Numbered from the stretch's first letter, positions 20,696-30,542 are shown. The stretch: 64,000 bases of DNA from Corallococcus macrosporus (GCF_017302985.1 NZ_JAFIMU010000009.1:248001-312000); one strand, 5' to 3'. Made by a program: numbers and translations. Notes: generated by a model from the sequence alone, not told the origin.

Positions 20696-23569
20696 TCAGG
20701 CCGCGTCCACGCGCTTGCCGATGCGGGCCCGGCGCGCCTTGCCCAGCACGTGCTTGAGGTAGCGGCCGGTGTGGCTGGCCTCCACCTTCGCCACGTCCTC
20801 CGGCGTGCCGGTGGCCAGGATGTTGCCGCCCCCCGAGCCACCTTCCGGCCCCAGGTCGATGAGCCAGTCCGCGCTCTTGATGACGTCCAGGTTGTGCTCG
20901 ATGACGAGCACGCTGTTGCCCGCCTCCACCAGCCGGTTGAGCACGGACAACAGCTTGCGGATGTCCTCGAAGTGCAGGCCCGTGGTGGGCTCGTCCAGGA
21001 TGTAGAGCGTGCGGCCGGTGGCCACGCGCGCCAGCTCGCGCGCCAGCTTGATGCGCTGTGCTTCACCGCCGGACAGGGTGGGGGAGGGCTGGCCCAGCCG
21101 CAGGTAGCCCAGGCCCACGTCGGTGAGCGTCGTCAGCACGCGCATGATGTCCTTGTGCGCGCCGAAGTGGTCCACCGCCTCGCGCACGCTCAGGTCCAGC
21201 GTCTCCGCGATGTTCTTGCCCTTGTAGCGCACGCGCAGTGTCGCTTCGTTGAAGCGCTTGCCGTTGCACACCTCGCAGGGGACGTAGACGTCCGCCAGGA
21301 AGTGCATCTCCACCAGCTTCACGCCGTCGCCCTCGCACGCCTCGCAGCGGCCGCCCTTGATGTTGAAGCTGAAGCGCCCCGGGCCGTAGCCGAACGTGCG
21401 CGCCTCCGGCGTCATCGCGAAGACTTCACGGATGGCGTCGAACACCTTGGTGTACGTGGCCGGGTTGCTGCGCGGCGTGCGGCCAATGGGCCGCTGGTCG
21501 ATGTCGATGACCTTGTCCAGGTGCTCCAGGCCCTTGATGGACTTGTGCTTGCCCATGGGCTCGCGGCTCTCGTAGAGCGCTCGCGCCAGGGCCGGGTACA
21601 GAATCTCGTTGATGAGCGTGGACTTGCCCGCGCCGGACACGCCCGTGACGGCCGTGAAGATGCCCAGCGGGATGTCCGCGTCCACGTTCTTCAGGTTGTT
21701 CTCCGTCGCGCCCAGGATGGAGATCTGGTGCTTGGGATTCACCGGGCGGCGCGTCTCCGGAATCTCGATCTCCTGGCGTCCGGACAGGTACGCGCCGGTG
21801 AGGCTCTTCTCATCCGCCATCACCTGCTTGGGCGTGCCCTGGGACACCACCTGCCCGCCCAGCTCGCCCGCGCCGGGGCCGAAGTCCACCAGGTAGTCCG
21901 CCTCCTCCATCGTCTCCTCGTCGTGCTCCACGACGATAACGGAGTTGCCCAGGTCGCGCAGGCGCTTGAGCGTGGTCAGCAGCTTGCCGTTGTCGCGCTG
22001 GTGCAGGCCGATGGAGGGCTCATCCAGGATGTAGATGACGCCCGTCAGCTCGCTGCCCATCTGCGACGCCAGCCGGATGCGCTGGCTCTCACCGCCGGAC
22101 AGCGTGGACGCGGTGCGGTCCAGGGTGAGGTAGCCCAGGCCCACGTCCACCAGGAAGGACAGGCGGCTGCGGATCTCCTTGAGCAGCTCCTGGGCGATCT
22201 TCTCCTCCTGCGCGCTCAGCCCCAGCTGCGTCAGGAAGGTGCGCGCCTCCGTGATGGTCATGCGGCTGAGGTCCACCAGCGTGCGCTGGTGCACCTTCAC
22301 CGCGCGGCTCTCCGGGCGCAGGCGCTCGCCCTTGCAGGACGGGCAGGGCTTGTCGCTGAAGTACTTCTGGAGCTCCGCCTTGCGCGCCTCCGACGTGGTC
22401 GTCTTGAAGTTGCGCATGGTGCGGGCGAGCAGGCCCTCCCACTCCATGTTGTACTGGCCGTTGTCGCCCCACTGGACGGTGAAGGACTTGCCCTTCACGC
22501 CGTTCATCAGGACGTCCTTCTCCCGCTTGGACAGCTTCGCGTACGGGACGTCCAGGTCGATCTTGAACGCGCCCGCCAGGCTCTCCACGAAGTCCGCCGT
22601 CCAGCCCTCGCCGCGGTTCATGCCGCTGGCCCACGGCTCAATCGCGCCGTCGCGGATGCTGCGGCTCTGGTCCGGCACCAGCAGGTCCGCGTCCATCTCC
22701 GGCCGGGTACCCAGGCCGTTGCAGTCCGTGCACATGCCCAGCGGGTTGTTGAAGGAGAACGACGCGGGCGTGAGGTCGCCGAAGGACAGGCCGCACGCGG
22801 GGCATGCGTTCAGCTCGCTCATCACGCGGTCGGACGCGAGCGTGCCCTTCTCATCCGTGATGATGAGCGTGCCCTTGCCCTCGCGCAGCGCGGTCTCCAC
22901 GGAGTCCGTCAGGCGCGTGCGCAGGTCCGGCTTCAACACCAGACGGTCGATGACGAGCGCGATGTCGTGCTTGGACTTCTTGTCCAGCTCGATGCGCTCC
23001 TCCAATTCGCGCACCTTGCCGTCCACGCGCGCGCGGGAGAAGCCTCGCTTCTGCGCCTCCGCCAGCAGGTCCTTGTGCTCACCCTTGCGGTTCGTGACGA
23101 TGGGCGCCAGCACCTGGAGCTTGGTGCCCGCGGGCAGCTTCATGATCTCATCGACAATCTGCTGCGCGCTCTGCTTGCCCACCTTGCGGCCGCAGTTGGG
23201 GCAGTGCTGCACGCCGATGGAGGCGTAGAGCACGCGCAGGTAGTCGTGCACCTCCGTGACGGTGCCCACCGTGGAGCGGGGGTTGTTGCTGGCCGCCTTC
23301 TGCTCGATGGAGATGGTGGGCGACAGGCCGCGCAGCGTGTCGTAGCGGGGCTTCTCCATCTGCCCCAGGAACTGGCGCGCGTAGGAGGACAGGCTCTCCA
23401 CGTAGCGGCGCTGGCCCTCGGCGTAGAGCGTGTCGAACGCGAGCGAGCTCTTGCCGGAGCCCGACACGCCGGTGAACACCACGAGCTTCTTCTTCGGGAT
23501 GTCCAGGGAGACGGTCTTGAGGTTGTGCTCCCTGGCACCACGGATGGAAATGACGTCGGGCTCGGACAT
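20696..23569 (-). CDS. uvrA: Excinuclease ABC subunit A
   Basis: UvrA is the damage-sensing ATPase of nucleotide excision repair and loads UvrB at lesions. The 957-residue protein starts at ATG 23569 ([16 protein letters not shown]). Two ABC ATPase modules are complete: first Walker [10 protein letters not shown] and signature [13 protein letters not shown], second GVSGAGKST and [13 protein letters not shown]. The zinc modules are visible as CPACG with CTDCNG, CPSC, and CEACEGDG with CEVCNGKRF. The frame extends upstream to 23758 but that part is not UvrA-like. Length is normal for the family. A near-consensus myxobacterial LexA box lies 18-34 bp upstream (23587-23603), suggesting DNA-damage control. 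uvrB and uvrC are 36 kb away. Confidence 0.98.
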   Translation of the reverse strand: MSEPDVISIRGAREHNLKTVSLDIPKKKLVVFTGVSGSGKSSLAFDTLYAEGQRRYVESLSSYARQFLGQMEKPRYDTLRGLSPTISIEQKAASNNPRSTVGTVTEVHDYLRVLYASIGVQHCPNCGRKVGKQSAQQIVDEIMKLPAGTKLQVLAPIVTNRKGEHKDLLAEAQKRGFSRARVDGKVRELEERIELDKKSKHDIALVIDRLVLKPDLRTRLTDSVETALREGKGTLIITDEKGTLASDRVMSELNACPACGLSFGDLTPASFSFNNPLGMCTDCNGLGTRPEMDADLLVPDQSRSIRDGAIEPWASGMNRGEGWTADFVESLAGAFKIDLDVPYAKLSKREKDVLMNGVKGKSFTVQWGDNGQYNMEWEGLLARTMRNFKTTTSEARKAELQKYFSDKPCPSCKGERLRPESRAVKVHQRTLVDLSRMTITEARTFLTQLGLSAQEEKIAQELLKEIRSRLSFLVDVGLGYLTLDRTASTLSGGESQRIRLASQMGSELTGVIYILDEPSIGLHQRDNGKLLTTLKRLRDLGNSVIVVEHDEETMEEADYLVDFGPGAGELGGQVVSQGTPKQVMADEKSLTGAYLSGRQEIEIPETRRPVNPKHQISILGATENNLKNVDADIPLGIFTAVTGVSGAGKSTLINEILYPALARALYESREPMGKHKSIKGLEHLDKVIDIDQRPIGRTPRSNPATYTKVFDAIREVFAMTPEARTFGYGPGRFSFNIKGGRCEACEGDGVKLVEMHFLADVYVPCEVCNGKRFNEATLRVRYKGKNIAETLDLSVREAVDHFGAHKDIMRVLTTLTDVGLGYLRLGQPSPTLSGGEAQRIKLARELARVATGRTLYILDEPTTGLHFEDIRKLLSVLNRLVEAGNSVLVIEHNLDVIKSADWLIDLGPEGGSGGGNILATGTPEDVAKVEASHTGRYLKHVLGKARRARIGKRVDAA

Positions 23570-23586
23570 GGGGGCGCGCTTTATCA

Positions 23587-23603
23587 CTGAAAGGGTGTTC
23601 CGG
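23587..23603. promoter_or_regulatory. Candidate LexA (SOS) box of uvrA
   Basis: The plus-strand sequence CTGAAAGGGTGTTCCGG matches 15 of 17 positions of the Myxococcus xanthus LexA motif CTRHAMRYBYGTTCAGS as I remember it. It ends 18 bp before the uvrA start codon, where LexA binding would block the promoter. The consensus is recalled from the literature, not computed here. Confidence 0.55.
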
Positions 23604-23786
23604 TGCACGCAAAGGCGCACGCCCGGAGCGGTTCTGGAGGAACACCCGGCACGCCCGCCCGCATCCCCCGGCCGGACGGGCACGCGGCCGTCCTGCGCGC
23701 TCCACTCATACCCCCTGGAAGTCGCACGGCCCCCGAGGGTGAGAGGTCGGTGTGGCATCCACCGTTTTAGAAGCTTTTGCAGTCGC

Positions 23787-23803
23787 TTCCACGAAACGTG
23801 GAA
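23787..23803. repeat. Short inverted repeat in the uvrA/lipoprotein promoter region
   Basis: TTCCACG and CGTGGAA separated by AAA form a perfect 7-3-7 dyad about 185 bp before the lipoprotein start. It could be an operator or the stem of a leader hairpin; no T-run follows, so it is not an intrinsic terminator. Confidence 0.45.
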
Positions 23804-23987
23804 TCTCCTGATTTACCAGTTAAAGCCCGTGCCCCAGCGTGGGCGCCCGTTTGCCGTGTTGGCGGCGTGACGGCGCCTTGTTGGGACGTCCAGGCACCAG
23901 GGTTGCACCATTCCACGCCGACCGGATCCACGTGCAGGGCTGTGTGGGGGGACACCGGTGCCGTGTGTAGGAAGGACGGGACTCTGT

Positions 23988-26930
23988 ATGCGTGGACTCC
24001 GATGGCTGGTGTTGGCGGTGGTGGTGGCGGCGGGGACGGCGTGTGAGCGGCCCACTTCACAGCAGGCACGCACGGGCTTCGCCGCGCGGCCGGAGCTCCT
24101 GGAGTTCGGCCCTGCCGCCGTGGGCCGCACCAAGGCGATGAAGCTGCGCCTGGCGAACCAGGGGCGCGCGTCGTACCGCGTGGAGGGGGCGCGCTCGTCG
24201 CTGCCCAACGTGAGCATCCCCGCCTTCGAGCCCTTCACGCTGACGGCCGGCGCCGAGCACGAGATTGAAGTGCGCTTCACGCCCGACGTGGAGGGCGCGG
24301 TGCAGGGGCAGCTGGAGGTCATCACGGATGCCTCCGGCGGCGCGGCGGCGCAGGTGCCCGTCAGCGGGCGCGGCGTGAAGGCGCTGGTGGAGGTGCCGGA
24401 GACGGCGCTCGACTTCGGCAACGTGAACCTGGGGCTGGTGGAGATGCGCGAGGTGACGGTGCGCAACCCCTCCGACGTGGAGAGCCCGCTGGTGCTGTCG
24501 GTGGAGGGGGCGGACGCGGATCAGTTCTCCGCGGGGGCGGGGCTGCCGTCCTCGCTGGCGCCGCATGAGACGCGCAAGGTGCCGGTGGCCTTCAGCCCGG
24601 TGCGGCTGGGCAACGCGGACGCGGCGCTGCACGTGGCCGTCTGTGACGGCTGCGAGCCCGCGGTGGTGACGCTGACGGGGATGGGCGTGGCCAGCGCGCT
24701 GGAGGTGACGCCGCTGCGCGTGGACTTCGGCCGCGTCGCGGTGGGCGCCACCGCCGAGGAGCGCATCACCGTGCGCAACCAGGGCAACGAACCGCTCAGC
24801 TACAAGGGCGCGTCGCTCTTGGAGGACCCCTCCGGCGTGTTCAAGGTGGTGAGCGCGCCCGCGCTGCCCAATGACATGCTGCCGCCGGGCGCGGTGGTGG
24901 AGCTGCGCGTGGCCTTCACACCGGTGGCGTCCGGGCGGGTGCGCGACGGCCGCGTGGAGGTGTCCGTGCGCAAGCCGAAGACGACGTCGCCCGGCCCCAA
25001 GGTGACGCTGTCGGGCGAGGGCGGCGCGTCCTGCGTGGAGGTGCGGCCCGAGCACCTGGCCTTCGGGCCGGTGGCCTTCGGGATGACGGCCACGCGCGAC
25101 GTCACCCTCTACAACCACTGCCGCGAGGAGACGTCCGTCACGGGCCTGCACCTCACCACGCAGGCGGGCGGCTACTTCACGCTCGCGCAGCCACCGTCGA
25201 GCCAGCCGGTGGCGCCCGGGGGCACGCTGAAGGTGGGCGTCACCTTCAGTCCCCGGGCGGGCGTGGGCAGCGTGAGCAGTGGGCAGCTGGCCGTCACCTC
25301 CACCCAGCGCACCTCCAGCGCCACGGACGCCGTGAAGCTGTCGGGCGAGGGCCGCGCCTTCGCGCCTTGCGAGTACTCGCTGCCCTCGGTGCTGGACTTC
25401 GGCCAGGTGCCGGTGGGCTCGGAGGTGGCGCTGGGCGTCACGCTGCGCAACACCGGCAACGAGGCGTGCTTCCTGTCGGCGCTCCAGCTGGCGTCGGGGT
25501 CGGATCCGGCCTTCCGCGCGGCGACGCTGGCCAACAGCGTGCTGGAGCCCGGCAAGAAGGTGACGCTCGTCGTGCGCTTCCAGCCGTCCTCGGAAGGGGA
25601 GTTCCAGGGGCTCGCGGAGGGCTGGGTGAGCCACCCCACGCGCGGCCACCCGCTGGTGAACCTGGTGGGGCGGGGCGTGCAGGGGTGCTTCTCCGTGCAG
25701 CCCACCACGGTGGACTTCGGCGTCAACCGGCTGGCGTGCGGTCCGCGCACCCGCGAGTTCATGGCCTACAACGACTGTCCGGGGGACGTGAAGGTGGCGG
25801 GCATGACGCTCCAGCAGCCGGGCCAGGAGTTCGCGGTATCCGGCGCGCTGCCGGCCACGATTCCGGCGGGCGGGCGCGTGAAGCTCACCGCGAAGTACTC
25901 GCCGGTGGAGGAGGGCGAGGACGCGGCGACGGTGCGCTTCACGCTGAAGGATGGCGGCGTCTACAACGCGGGGCTCGTGGGGCGGGGGCTGGACAAGACG
26001 GACCAGACGGACCGCTTCGTCCAGGAGGCGGAGGCGCGCGTGGACGTGCTCTTCGTCATCGACAACTCGGGCTCCATGATGGAGGAGCAGCAGAGCCTGG
26101 GGGAGAACTTCGCGGCGTTCCTCTCCGCCGCCACGGCCGCGCAGGTGGACTACCGCATCGGCGTCACCACCACCGGCCTGGACCCGTCTCCCGGCGGCTG
26201 GTCCGAGTGCCCCGGCGGCGCGCTGGGCGGTGAGAACGGGCGCCTGTTCCCCGTGGACGGCTCCAGCCCGCGCATCATCACGCCGGAGACGCCCAACGCG
26301 GCCGGCGTCTTCGCCATCAACACGCACGTGGGCGTGTGCCACTGGAACGAGCAGGGCCTGGACGCCGCGTACCGCGCGCTGTCGGATCCGCTGCTCTACA
26401 ACCTGGACGACCCTCGCACGCCGGACGCCAACGACGGCAACGGCGGCTTCCTGCGCGAGGACGCGAAGCTGGCCATCATCGTGCTGTCGGACGAGGAGGA
26501 CTTCAGCGCGCAGCCGGTGCCCTGGTACGAAACCTACCTGCTGGCCCTGAAGGGGAACGACCCCACGAAGGTGAGCTTCAACGCGGTGGTGGGCCCGGAG
26601 GACCTGTCCACCTGCACCACGTCCAGCAGCTCCGGCAGCCGCTACATGGAGCTGGCCCACAAGCTCAACGGCGTGGTGGACAGCATCTGCACGCCCAACT
26701 GGGCCGCGTCGCTGGAGAAGCTGTCGGAGAGCGCCTTCGGCCCCAATCGCGCCTTCCCCCTGTCGGAGCTGCCCGTGGACCCGGGCGCCATCACCGTCCG
26801 GGTGGACGGGGTGCCCGTGACGGACGGCTGGGACTATGACGCGCGGGCCAACGCCGTCGTCTTCGAGCGCGCCCGCGCCCCGGCTCCCGGCGCCGTCGTG
26901 GAAGTCACCTATCCGCTGGGCTGCCCGTAG
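23988..26930 (+). CDS. Surface lipoprotein with six ASH-type (choice-anchor D) repeats and a VWA domain
   Basis: A 980-residue lipoprotein. The start at 23988 (MRGLRWLVLAVVVAAG) gives a signal peptide ending at a lipobox cysteine (AAGTAC). Six repeats of about 105 residues follow, each opening with an FG-x-V-x-x-G type turn: LLEFGPAAVG, ALDFGNVNLG, RVDFGRVAVG, HLAFGPVAFG, VLDFGQVPVG and the divergent TVDFGVNRLACG. These are immunoglobulin-like ASH/choice-anchor D modules. From about residue 680 comes a von Willebrand factor A domain with an intact MIDAS motif, VIDNSGSM, and LSDEEDF downstream. A short beta domain closes the protein. Such proteins are typically outer-surface adhesion or structural proteins in myxobacteria. 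The ligand is unknown. Several Cys pairs suggest disulfides outside the cytoplasm. Confidence 0.9.
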   Translation: MRGLRWLVLAVVVAAGTACERPTSQQARTGFAARPELLEFGPAAVGRTKAMKLRLANQGRASYRVEGARSSLPNVSIPAFEPFTLTAGAEHEIEVRFTPDVEGAVQGQLEVITDASGGAAAQVPVSGRGVKALVEVPETALDFGNVNLGLVEMREVTVRNPSDVESPLVLSVEGADADQFSAGAGLPSSLAPHETRKVPVAFSPVRLGNADAALHVAVCDGCEPAVVTLTGMGVASALEVTPLRVDFGRVAVGATAEERITVRNQGNEPLSYKGASLLEDPSGVFKVVSAPALPNDMLPPGAVVELRVAFTPVASGRVRDGRVEVSVRKPKTTSPGPKVTLSGEGGASCVEVRPEHLAFGPVAFGMTATRDVTLYNHCREETSVTGLHLTTQAGGYFTLAQPPSSQPVAPGGTLKVGVTFSPRAGVGSVSSGQLAVTSTQRTSSATDAVKLSGEGRAFAPCEYSLPSVLDFGQVPVGSEVALGVTLRNTGNEACFLSALQLASGSDPAFRAATLANSVLEPGKKVTLVVRFQPSSEGEFQGLAEGWVSHPTRGHPLVNLVGRGVQGCFSVQPTTVDFGVNRLACGPRTREFMAYNDCPGDVKVAGMTLQQPGQEFAVSGALPATIPAGGRVKLTAKYSPVEEGEDAATVRFTLKDGGVYNAGLVGRGLDKTDQTDRFVQEAEARVDVLFVIDNSGSMMEEQQSLGENFAAFLSAATAAQVDYRIGVTTTGLDPSPGGWSECPGGALGGENGRLFPVDGSSPRIITPETPNAAGVFAINTHVGVCHWNEQGLDAAYRALSDPLLYNLDDPRTPDANDGNGGFLREDAKLAIIVLSDEEDFSAQPVPWYETYLLALKGNDPTKVSFNAVVGPEDLSTCTTSSSSGSRYMELAHKLNGVVDSICTPNWAASLEKLSESAFGPNRAFPLSELPVDPGAITVRVDGVPVTDGWDYDARANAVVFERARAPAPGAVVEVTYPLGCP

Positions 26931-27005
26931 CCAGGGGGGCCATTCGTCCGTCACCGGAAAGTGCCGGGGGCGGATGACTCGACAGCGCGCGGCGGGAGGC
27001 TTTGA

Positions 27006-27935
27006 GTGAGGGCCATGCCGCAGGACTCCCTCCTCGTCGCCGCGCTGGGTGACATCCATGGACGCTTCCACCGGGTGGAGGCGTGGCTGGACGCGCTGGA
27101 AGCGGCGCGCGGCCGGCGCGTGGACCTGGTGCTGGCGGTGGGGGACGTGGAGGCCTTCCGCCGCGCGGACGACCACCGGCGCAAGGCCGCCAAGCGCGCC
27201 ATGCCCGCGGAGTTCGCCGAGTACGCGGACGGCGTGCGCCGCGTGAAGCGGCCGCTGTATTTCATTGGCGGCAACAACGAGGACTTCGAGGCGCTGCACG
27301 ACTTGCCCCAGGGCGGGGAGCTGGCGCCGGACGTCCACTACCTGGGCCGCGCGGGCCTGCGCACCCTGGGCCCCCTGCGCGTGGCGTACCTGTCCGGCAT
27401 CCACGCTCCGCGCTTCATCGACCAGCCGCTGAAGCGGCCCACGTCGCTGGATACCGCGAAGCAGGCGGGCTACTTCCGCACACCGGAGGTGGAGCAGGTG
27501 GCCTCGGCGCGCGACGTGGACCTGCTGCTGGTGCACGAGTGGCCCCGGGGCATCGTGCAGAAGGCCCGCGACGAGCGCCTGGCCCCCGCGCGCCCCCTGC
27601 CGTCACCGTGGATTGGCAACCCGGTGACGCGCAAGCTGGTGGACACGGTGCACCCGAAGTGGGTGCTCTGCGGCCACTCGCACAAGCCCTTCGCGGTGGC
27701 GCTGGAGACGCACGGGCGCACGACGTCGCGCGTGGCGTGCCTGGACCAGGCGGCCCGGCCGGACACCGCCGTCTTCTGGCTGGAGTTCGAGGGCCGCGAG
27801 GCCCAGCGCGCTGGCTGGGGCGTGTCCGGCGTCGCCACCTGGCAGGCCGGGCAGCGCTGGGGGATGCACACGCTGCCGCCCACGGAGCCGGACGGGCCGG
27901 GCAGCGTCCCCGCGGACAACGGCGCTACAGCTTGA
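27006..27935 (+). CDS. Metallophosphoesterase resembling RNA lariat debranching enzyme Dbr1
   Basis: A 309-residue calcineurin-like phosphoesterase, start GTG 27006 placed six bases after GGGAGG. Motifs: GDIHG (residues 15-19), GDVEAF (46-51), GGNNE (88-92), VHEWP (176-180) and GHSHKP (223-228). The likeness to Dbr1 goes beyond the metal site. After motif II comes a Dbr1-style insertion, then FIGGNNEDFEALHDLPQGG (Dbr1: FIGGNHE...LPHGG), the APDVHYLG segment, and NPVTRKLVDTVHPKWVL before the last motif (yeast Dbr1: SPVTWQLLRDLRPQWWL). Two Dbr1 hallmarks differ: the motif I Cys is Asp16 and the catalytic His of GGNHE is Asn91. It may therefore be a two-metal phosphodiesterase on another nucleic acid. 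No signal peptide; cytoplasmic. It overlaps the end of the convergent kinase gene by 11 bp. Confidence 0.85.
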   Translation: MRAMPQDSLLVAALGDIHGRFHRVEAWLDALEAARGRRVDLVLAVGDVEAFRRADDHRRKAAKRAMPAEFAEYADGVRRVKRPLYFIGGNNEDFEALHDLPQGGELAPDVHYLGRAGLRTLGPLRVAYLSGIHAPRFIDQPLKRPTSLDTAKQAGYFRTPEVEQVASARDVDLLLVHEWPRGIVQKARDERLAPARPLPSPWIGNPVTRKLVDTVHPKWVLCGHSHKPFAVALETHGRTTSRVACLDQAARPDTAVFWLEFEGREAQRAGWGVSGVATWQAGQRWGMHTLPPTEPDGPGSVPADNGATA

Positions 27936-29088
27936 TGATGTCCACGCCCTTGCGCGGCAGCTCCACGCGGAACTCCGTGTAGGGCCCGGTGCCGGACAGC
28001 ACCTCCACGCCGCCCTGATGCGCGTGGATGATCTGCTGGACGATGTAGAGCCCCAGCCCCAGGCCCTCGCCCCGGCCCCGGCGCTGGTTGCCGCCCCGGA
28101 ACGGGTCGAAGAGGAAGGGCAGCTGGTGGGGCGGGATGACGCCCACGTTGGTGATGGTGAAGCGCAGGGCGTCGTCGCGCGTGCCGTCCACGCGGATGCG
28201 CACGGGCTCCGCGGCGTCGCCGTGCTGGAGCGCGTTGCCGATGAGGTTGGAGGCCACCTGCGCCAGCCGGTCCGCGTCCCAGTCCCCCACGAGGTCGCCG
28301 TCCTGCTGGACCTCGATGCGGTGGCGGGGCCACGCCGTCTGGTGCTCCTGCACCATGCGCTGCACCAGTTGCCCGAAGTCCGTCTCCCCCCGGCGCAGCG
28401 GGATGCCGCCCGCCAGCCGCGCGCGCGCCAGGTCCAGCACGTCTTCAATCATCCGGCCCATGCGCTTGCCCGCGGTCATCATCCGCGTGGCCGTCTTCTT
28501 CACGGCCTCGTCGTCCGAGCGGCGCTGGAGCAGGTCCGCCGCGGTGAGGATGGCGGAGAGGGGGTTGCGCAGGTCGTGGCCCAGCACGGCGGTGAACATC
28601 TCGTTGAGGCGCAGCGTCTCCGCGAGCGTGTCCAACTGCTGCGCCAGTTGCTGCTTCTGGCGGTGCACCTGGAAGAAGACCTCCGCCTTGCTGCGCAGCG
28701 CGCGCGCCTCCAGCGGCTTGTAGAGGAAGTCCACCGCGCCCGCCTCGTAGCCCTTGAAGCTGCGGCCGGGGTCGCCCGTGCCCGCGGTGACGAAGATGAT
28801 GGGCACGTCGCGCGTGCGCTCGGAGCCGCGCATCAGCTCCGCCAGCTCGAAGCCGTCCATCTCCGGCATCTGCACGTCCACGAGCGCGAGCGCGAACTCG
28901 TGTTGCAACAGCAGCTCCAGTGCCTCCGCGCCGGAGCGGGCGCAGTGCACCTCCACGTCGTCACGCCGCAGCACGGCGGAGAGCGCCAGGAGGTTCTCCT
29001 CCAGGTCATCGACGAGCAGGCACTTCACCCGGGAGGCCACGGCCAGGGGCTCCTTGCTGAGGACGGACAACTCAGATAGCACCGCCAT
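27925..29088 (-). CDS. Receiver-histidine kinase fusion (REC-HisKA-HATPase)
   Basis: A 387-residue cytoplasmic protein starting at ATG 29088 after a GGGGAG sequence. An N-terminal receiver has the acidic pair in CLLVDDLEENL, phospho-Asp in LVDVQMPEMDG near residue 70 and the conserved Lys in FLYKPLE. A short coiled coil leads to HisKA with LGHDLRNPLSA (His near residue 169) and an HATPase with NLIGNALQHG and GLGLGLYIV. With the receiver in front, it can accept phosphate from the CHASE3 hybrid kinase encoded in the same operon and then act as a kinase itself. It is the last of four genes and its start overlaps the end of cheB by 17 bp, arguing for translational coupling. Confidence 0.92.
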   Translation of the reverse strand: MAVLSELSVLSKEPLAVASRVKCLLVDDLEENLLALSAVLRRDDVEVHCARSGAEALELLLQHEFALALVDVQMPEMDGFELAELMRGSERTRDVPIIFVTAGTGDPGRSFKGYEAGAVDFLYKPLEARALRSKAEVFFQVHRQKQQLAQQLDTLAETLRLNEMFTAVLGHDLRNPLSAILTAADLLQRRSDDEAVKKTATRMMTAGKRMGRMIEDVLDLARARLAGGIPLRRGETDFGQLVQRMVQEHQTAWPRHRIEVQQDGDLVGDWDADRLAQVASNLIGNALQHGDAAEPVRIRVDGTRDDALRFTITNVGVIPPHQLPFLFDPFRGGNQRRGRGEGLGLGLYIVQQIIHAHQGGVEVLSGTGPYTEFRVELPRKGVDIIKL

Positions 29089-29695
29089 CTCCCCATGCCC
29101 GGAAGACGGCGGGCATCTGTTCAAGAGGAAGCACGAAATCCACCGGCCCGGCCGCGAGCGCCGCCGCGGGCATGGTGGCCACACGCGCGGTGTCAGGCTT
29201 TTGCACCAGCGTGACGCCGCCCGCGCGGTGCACGGCCTGGAGGCCCAGGGCTCCGTCCGTGTTGGCGCCCGTCAGCAGGACGCCGCCCAGGCGCGCGCCG
29301 TAGACGTCCGCCGCGGACTCGAAGAGCACGTCGATGGCGGGGCGGGAGAAGTGCACCGGGGCGTCCTGGGACAGCGCGAGCGTGGGGCCGTGCGCGTCCC
29401 GGTCCACGAGCAGGTGGTAGTCCGGCGGCGCGAAGTAGACGGTCCCCGGCTCGATGGGCTGCTTGTCGCCGGCCTCGTGCACCGGCAGCGCGCAGTGGGG
29501 GGTGAACACGTTCACCAGCAGGCTGGGGTGGCCGCGGGGGATGTGGATGACGATGAGCAGCGCGGGCCGGAAGTCGCGGGGCAGCGTGGGCAGCAGCCGT
29601 GACAGCGCCTCCACCCCGCCGGCGGACGCACCCAGCACGATGGCGTCGACGCGCGTCGCGGGCGGCGGGGCGGAAGGATGGCGCGGACGGGACAT
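29072..29695 (-). CDS. cheB: CheB-type protein-glutamate methylesterase (catalytic domain only)
   Basis: A 207-residue protein starting at ATG 29695. It has the CheB catalytic triad elements: Ser in LGASAGGVEAL, His in IVIHIPRGHPS, and Asp in LTGANTDGALG. There is no N-terminal receiver, so it is a stand-alone esterase rather than a phospho-activated CheB. Such enzymes remove methyl groups from glutamates on chemoreceptors; since no methyl-accepting protein is in this cluster, the target may be the hybrid kinase's own sensory region or a receptor elsewhere. It sits 7 bp after cheR and overlaps the following receiver-kinase gene by 17 bp. The upstream open frame beyond the chosen ATG overlaps cheR and is not real. 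Confidence 0.92.
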   Translation of the reverse strand: MSRPRHPSAPPPATRVDAIVLGASAGGVEALSRLLPTLPRDFRPALLIVIHIPRGHPSLLVNVFTPHCALPVHEAGDKQPIEPGTVYFAPPDYHLLVDRDAHGPTLALSQDAPVHFSRPAIDVLFESAADVYGARLGGVLLTGANTDGALGLQAVHRAGGVTLVQKPDTARVATMPAAALAAGPVDFVLPLEQMPAVFRAWGDGGAI

Positions 29696-29702
29696 GGGGC
29701 CT

Positions 29703-30538
29703 CTAGCGTTTCTGGTAGAGCCGGTCCTCGGGGACGACGGGGGTGAACGTGGCCTCGTGCGAGGAGAAGCGCAGCGACTCGCGCGCCCCCAGCCCCAGGA
29801 ACCCCTTGTGACAGAGCGACTCCGCGAAAAGTCCCAGCGCGCGCTCCTGCAGCTCGCGGTTGAAGTAGATGAGCACGTTGCGGCACGACAGGAGCTGCAC
29901 CTCCGCGAACACGCTGTCGGTGGCCAGGCTGTGGTCGGAGAAGACGATGTGCCCCTTGAGTGAACGGTCGAACACCGCGCCGCCGTACGCGGCCGTGTAG
30001 TAGTCCGACAGCGACGTGCGCGCGCCGGACAGCCGGTGGTTCTGGGTGAAGGCCGCGATGCGCTCCACCGCGTACACGCCGGCCTCCGCGCGCTGCAGCG
30101 CACTGGGGTTGATGTCCGTGGCGTAGATGAGCGTGCGCTCCAGCAGCCCCTCCTCGCGCAGCAGGATGGCGAGCGACCACGCCTCCTCGCCCGTGCTGCA
30201 CCCGGCGATCCACACCTTGAGGGACGGGTAGGTGCGCAGCACCGGGACCACGTGCTCGCGCAGGGCGCGGTAGTAGGACGGGTCGCGGAACAGCTCGCTC
30301 ACCTGCACGGTGAGGTAGTCCAGCAGCGCGGGGAACAGCGCGGGCTCATGCAGCACGCGGTCCTGGAGCTGGGACAGGGTGGCGCAGTCGAAGTGGTCCG
30401 CGGCCTGCGCCAGCCGGCGCTTGAGCGACGACGCGGCGTAGCCCCGGAAGTCGTAGTGGTACTTCAAGTACAGCGCCTCGAGCAGCAGCCGCAGCTCGAT
30501 GTCGAAGTCCTTCGACGCCACGTCGAGCATTCGCGGCC

Positions 30539-30542
<4 letters not shown>
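29703..30542 (-). CDS. cheR: CheR-type protein-glutamate O-methyltransferase
   Basis: A 279-residue SAM-dependent methyltransferase that methylates receptor glutamates. The N-terminal helical CheR domain (residues 10-75, with FRGYAASSLKRRL) is followed by the catalytic domain with the signature VWIAGCSTGEEAWSLAI, ATDINPSALQRA and LLSCRNVLIYFN. The start ATG 30542 overlaps the stop of the upstream kinase gene as ATGA, so the two are translated together; an alternative ATG at 30530 would drop four residues. Paired with cheB and two kinases, it forms a chemosensory-like adaptation module without CheA, CheW or a receptor in the window. Confidence 0.94.

Larger units (their letters stand above)
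23570..23987. other. Divergent intergenic region between uvrA and the VWA lipoprotein gene
   Basis: 418 bp without a gene. It holds the LexA-like box next to uvrA, 8-bp inverted copies GGGTGTTC (23593-23600) and GAACACCC (23640-23647), and a separate 7-3-7 inverted repeat at 23787-23803. The part around 23760-23830 is unusually AT-rich for this genome and is the best candidate for the promoter of the rightward lipoprotein gene. No RNA gene was recognised. Confidence 0.5.

Noticed and set aside
23631-23643. Gram-positive type SOS box (GTTC-N5-GAAC dyad) near uvrA
   Set aside because: The half-sites are in the opposite order to GAAC-N4-GTTC and the spacing is wrong; the myxobacterial-type box at 23587 is a better candidate.
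27925-27935. Wrong stop or frameshift where the Dbr1-like and kinase genes overlap
   Set aside because: An 11-bp tail-to-tail overlap is normal in such a dense genome, and both frames end in natural C-termini.
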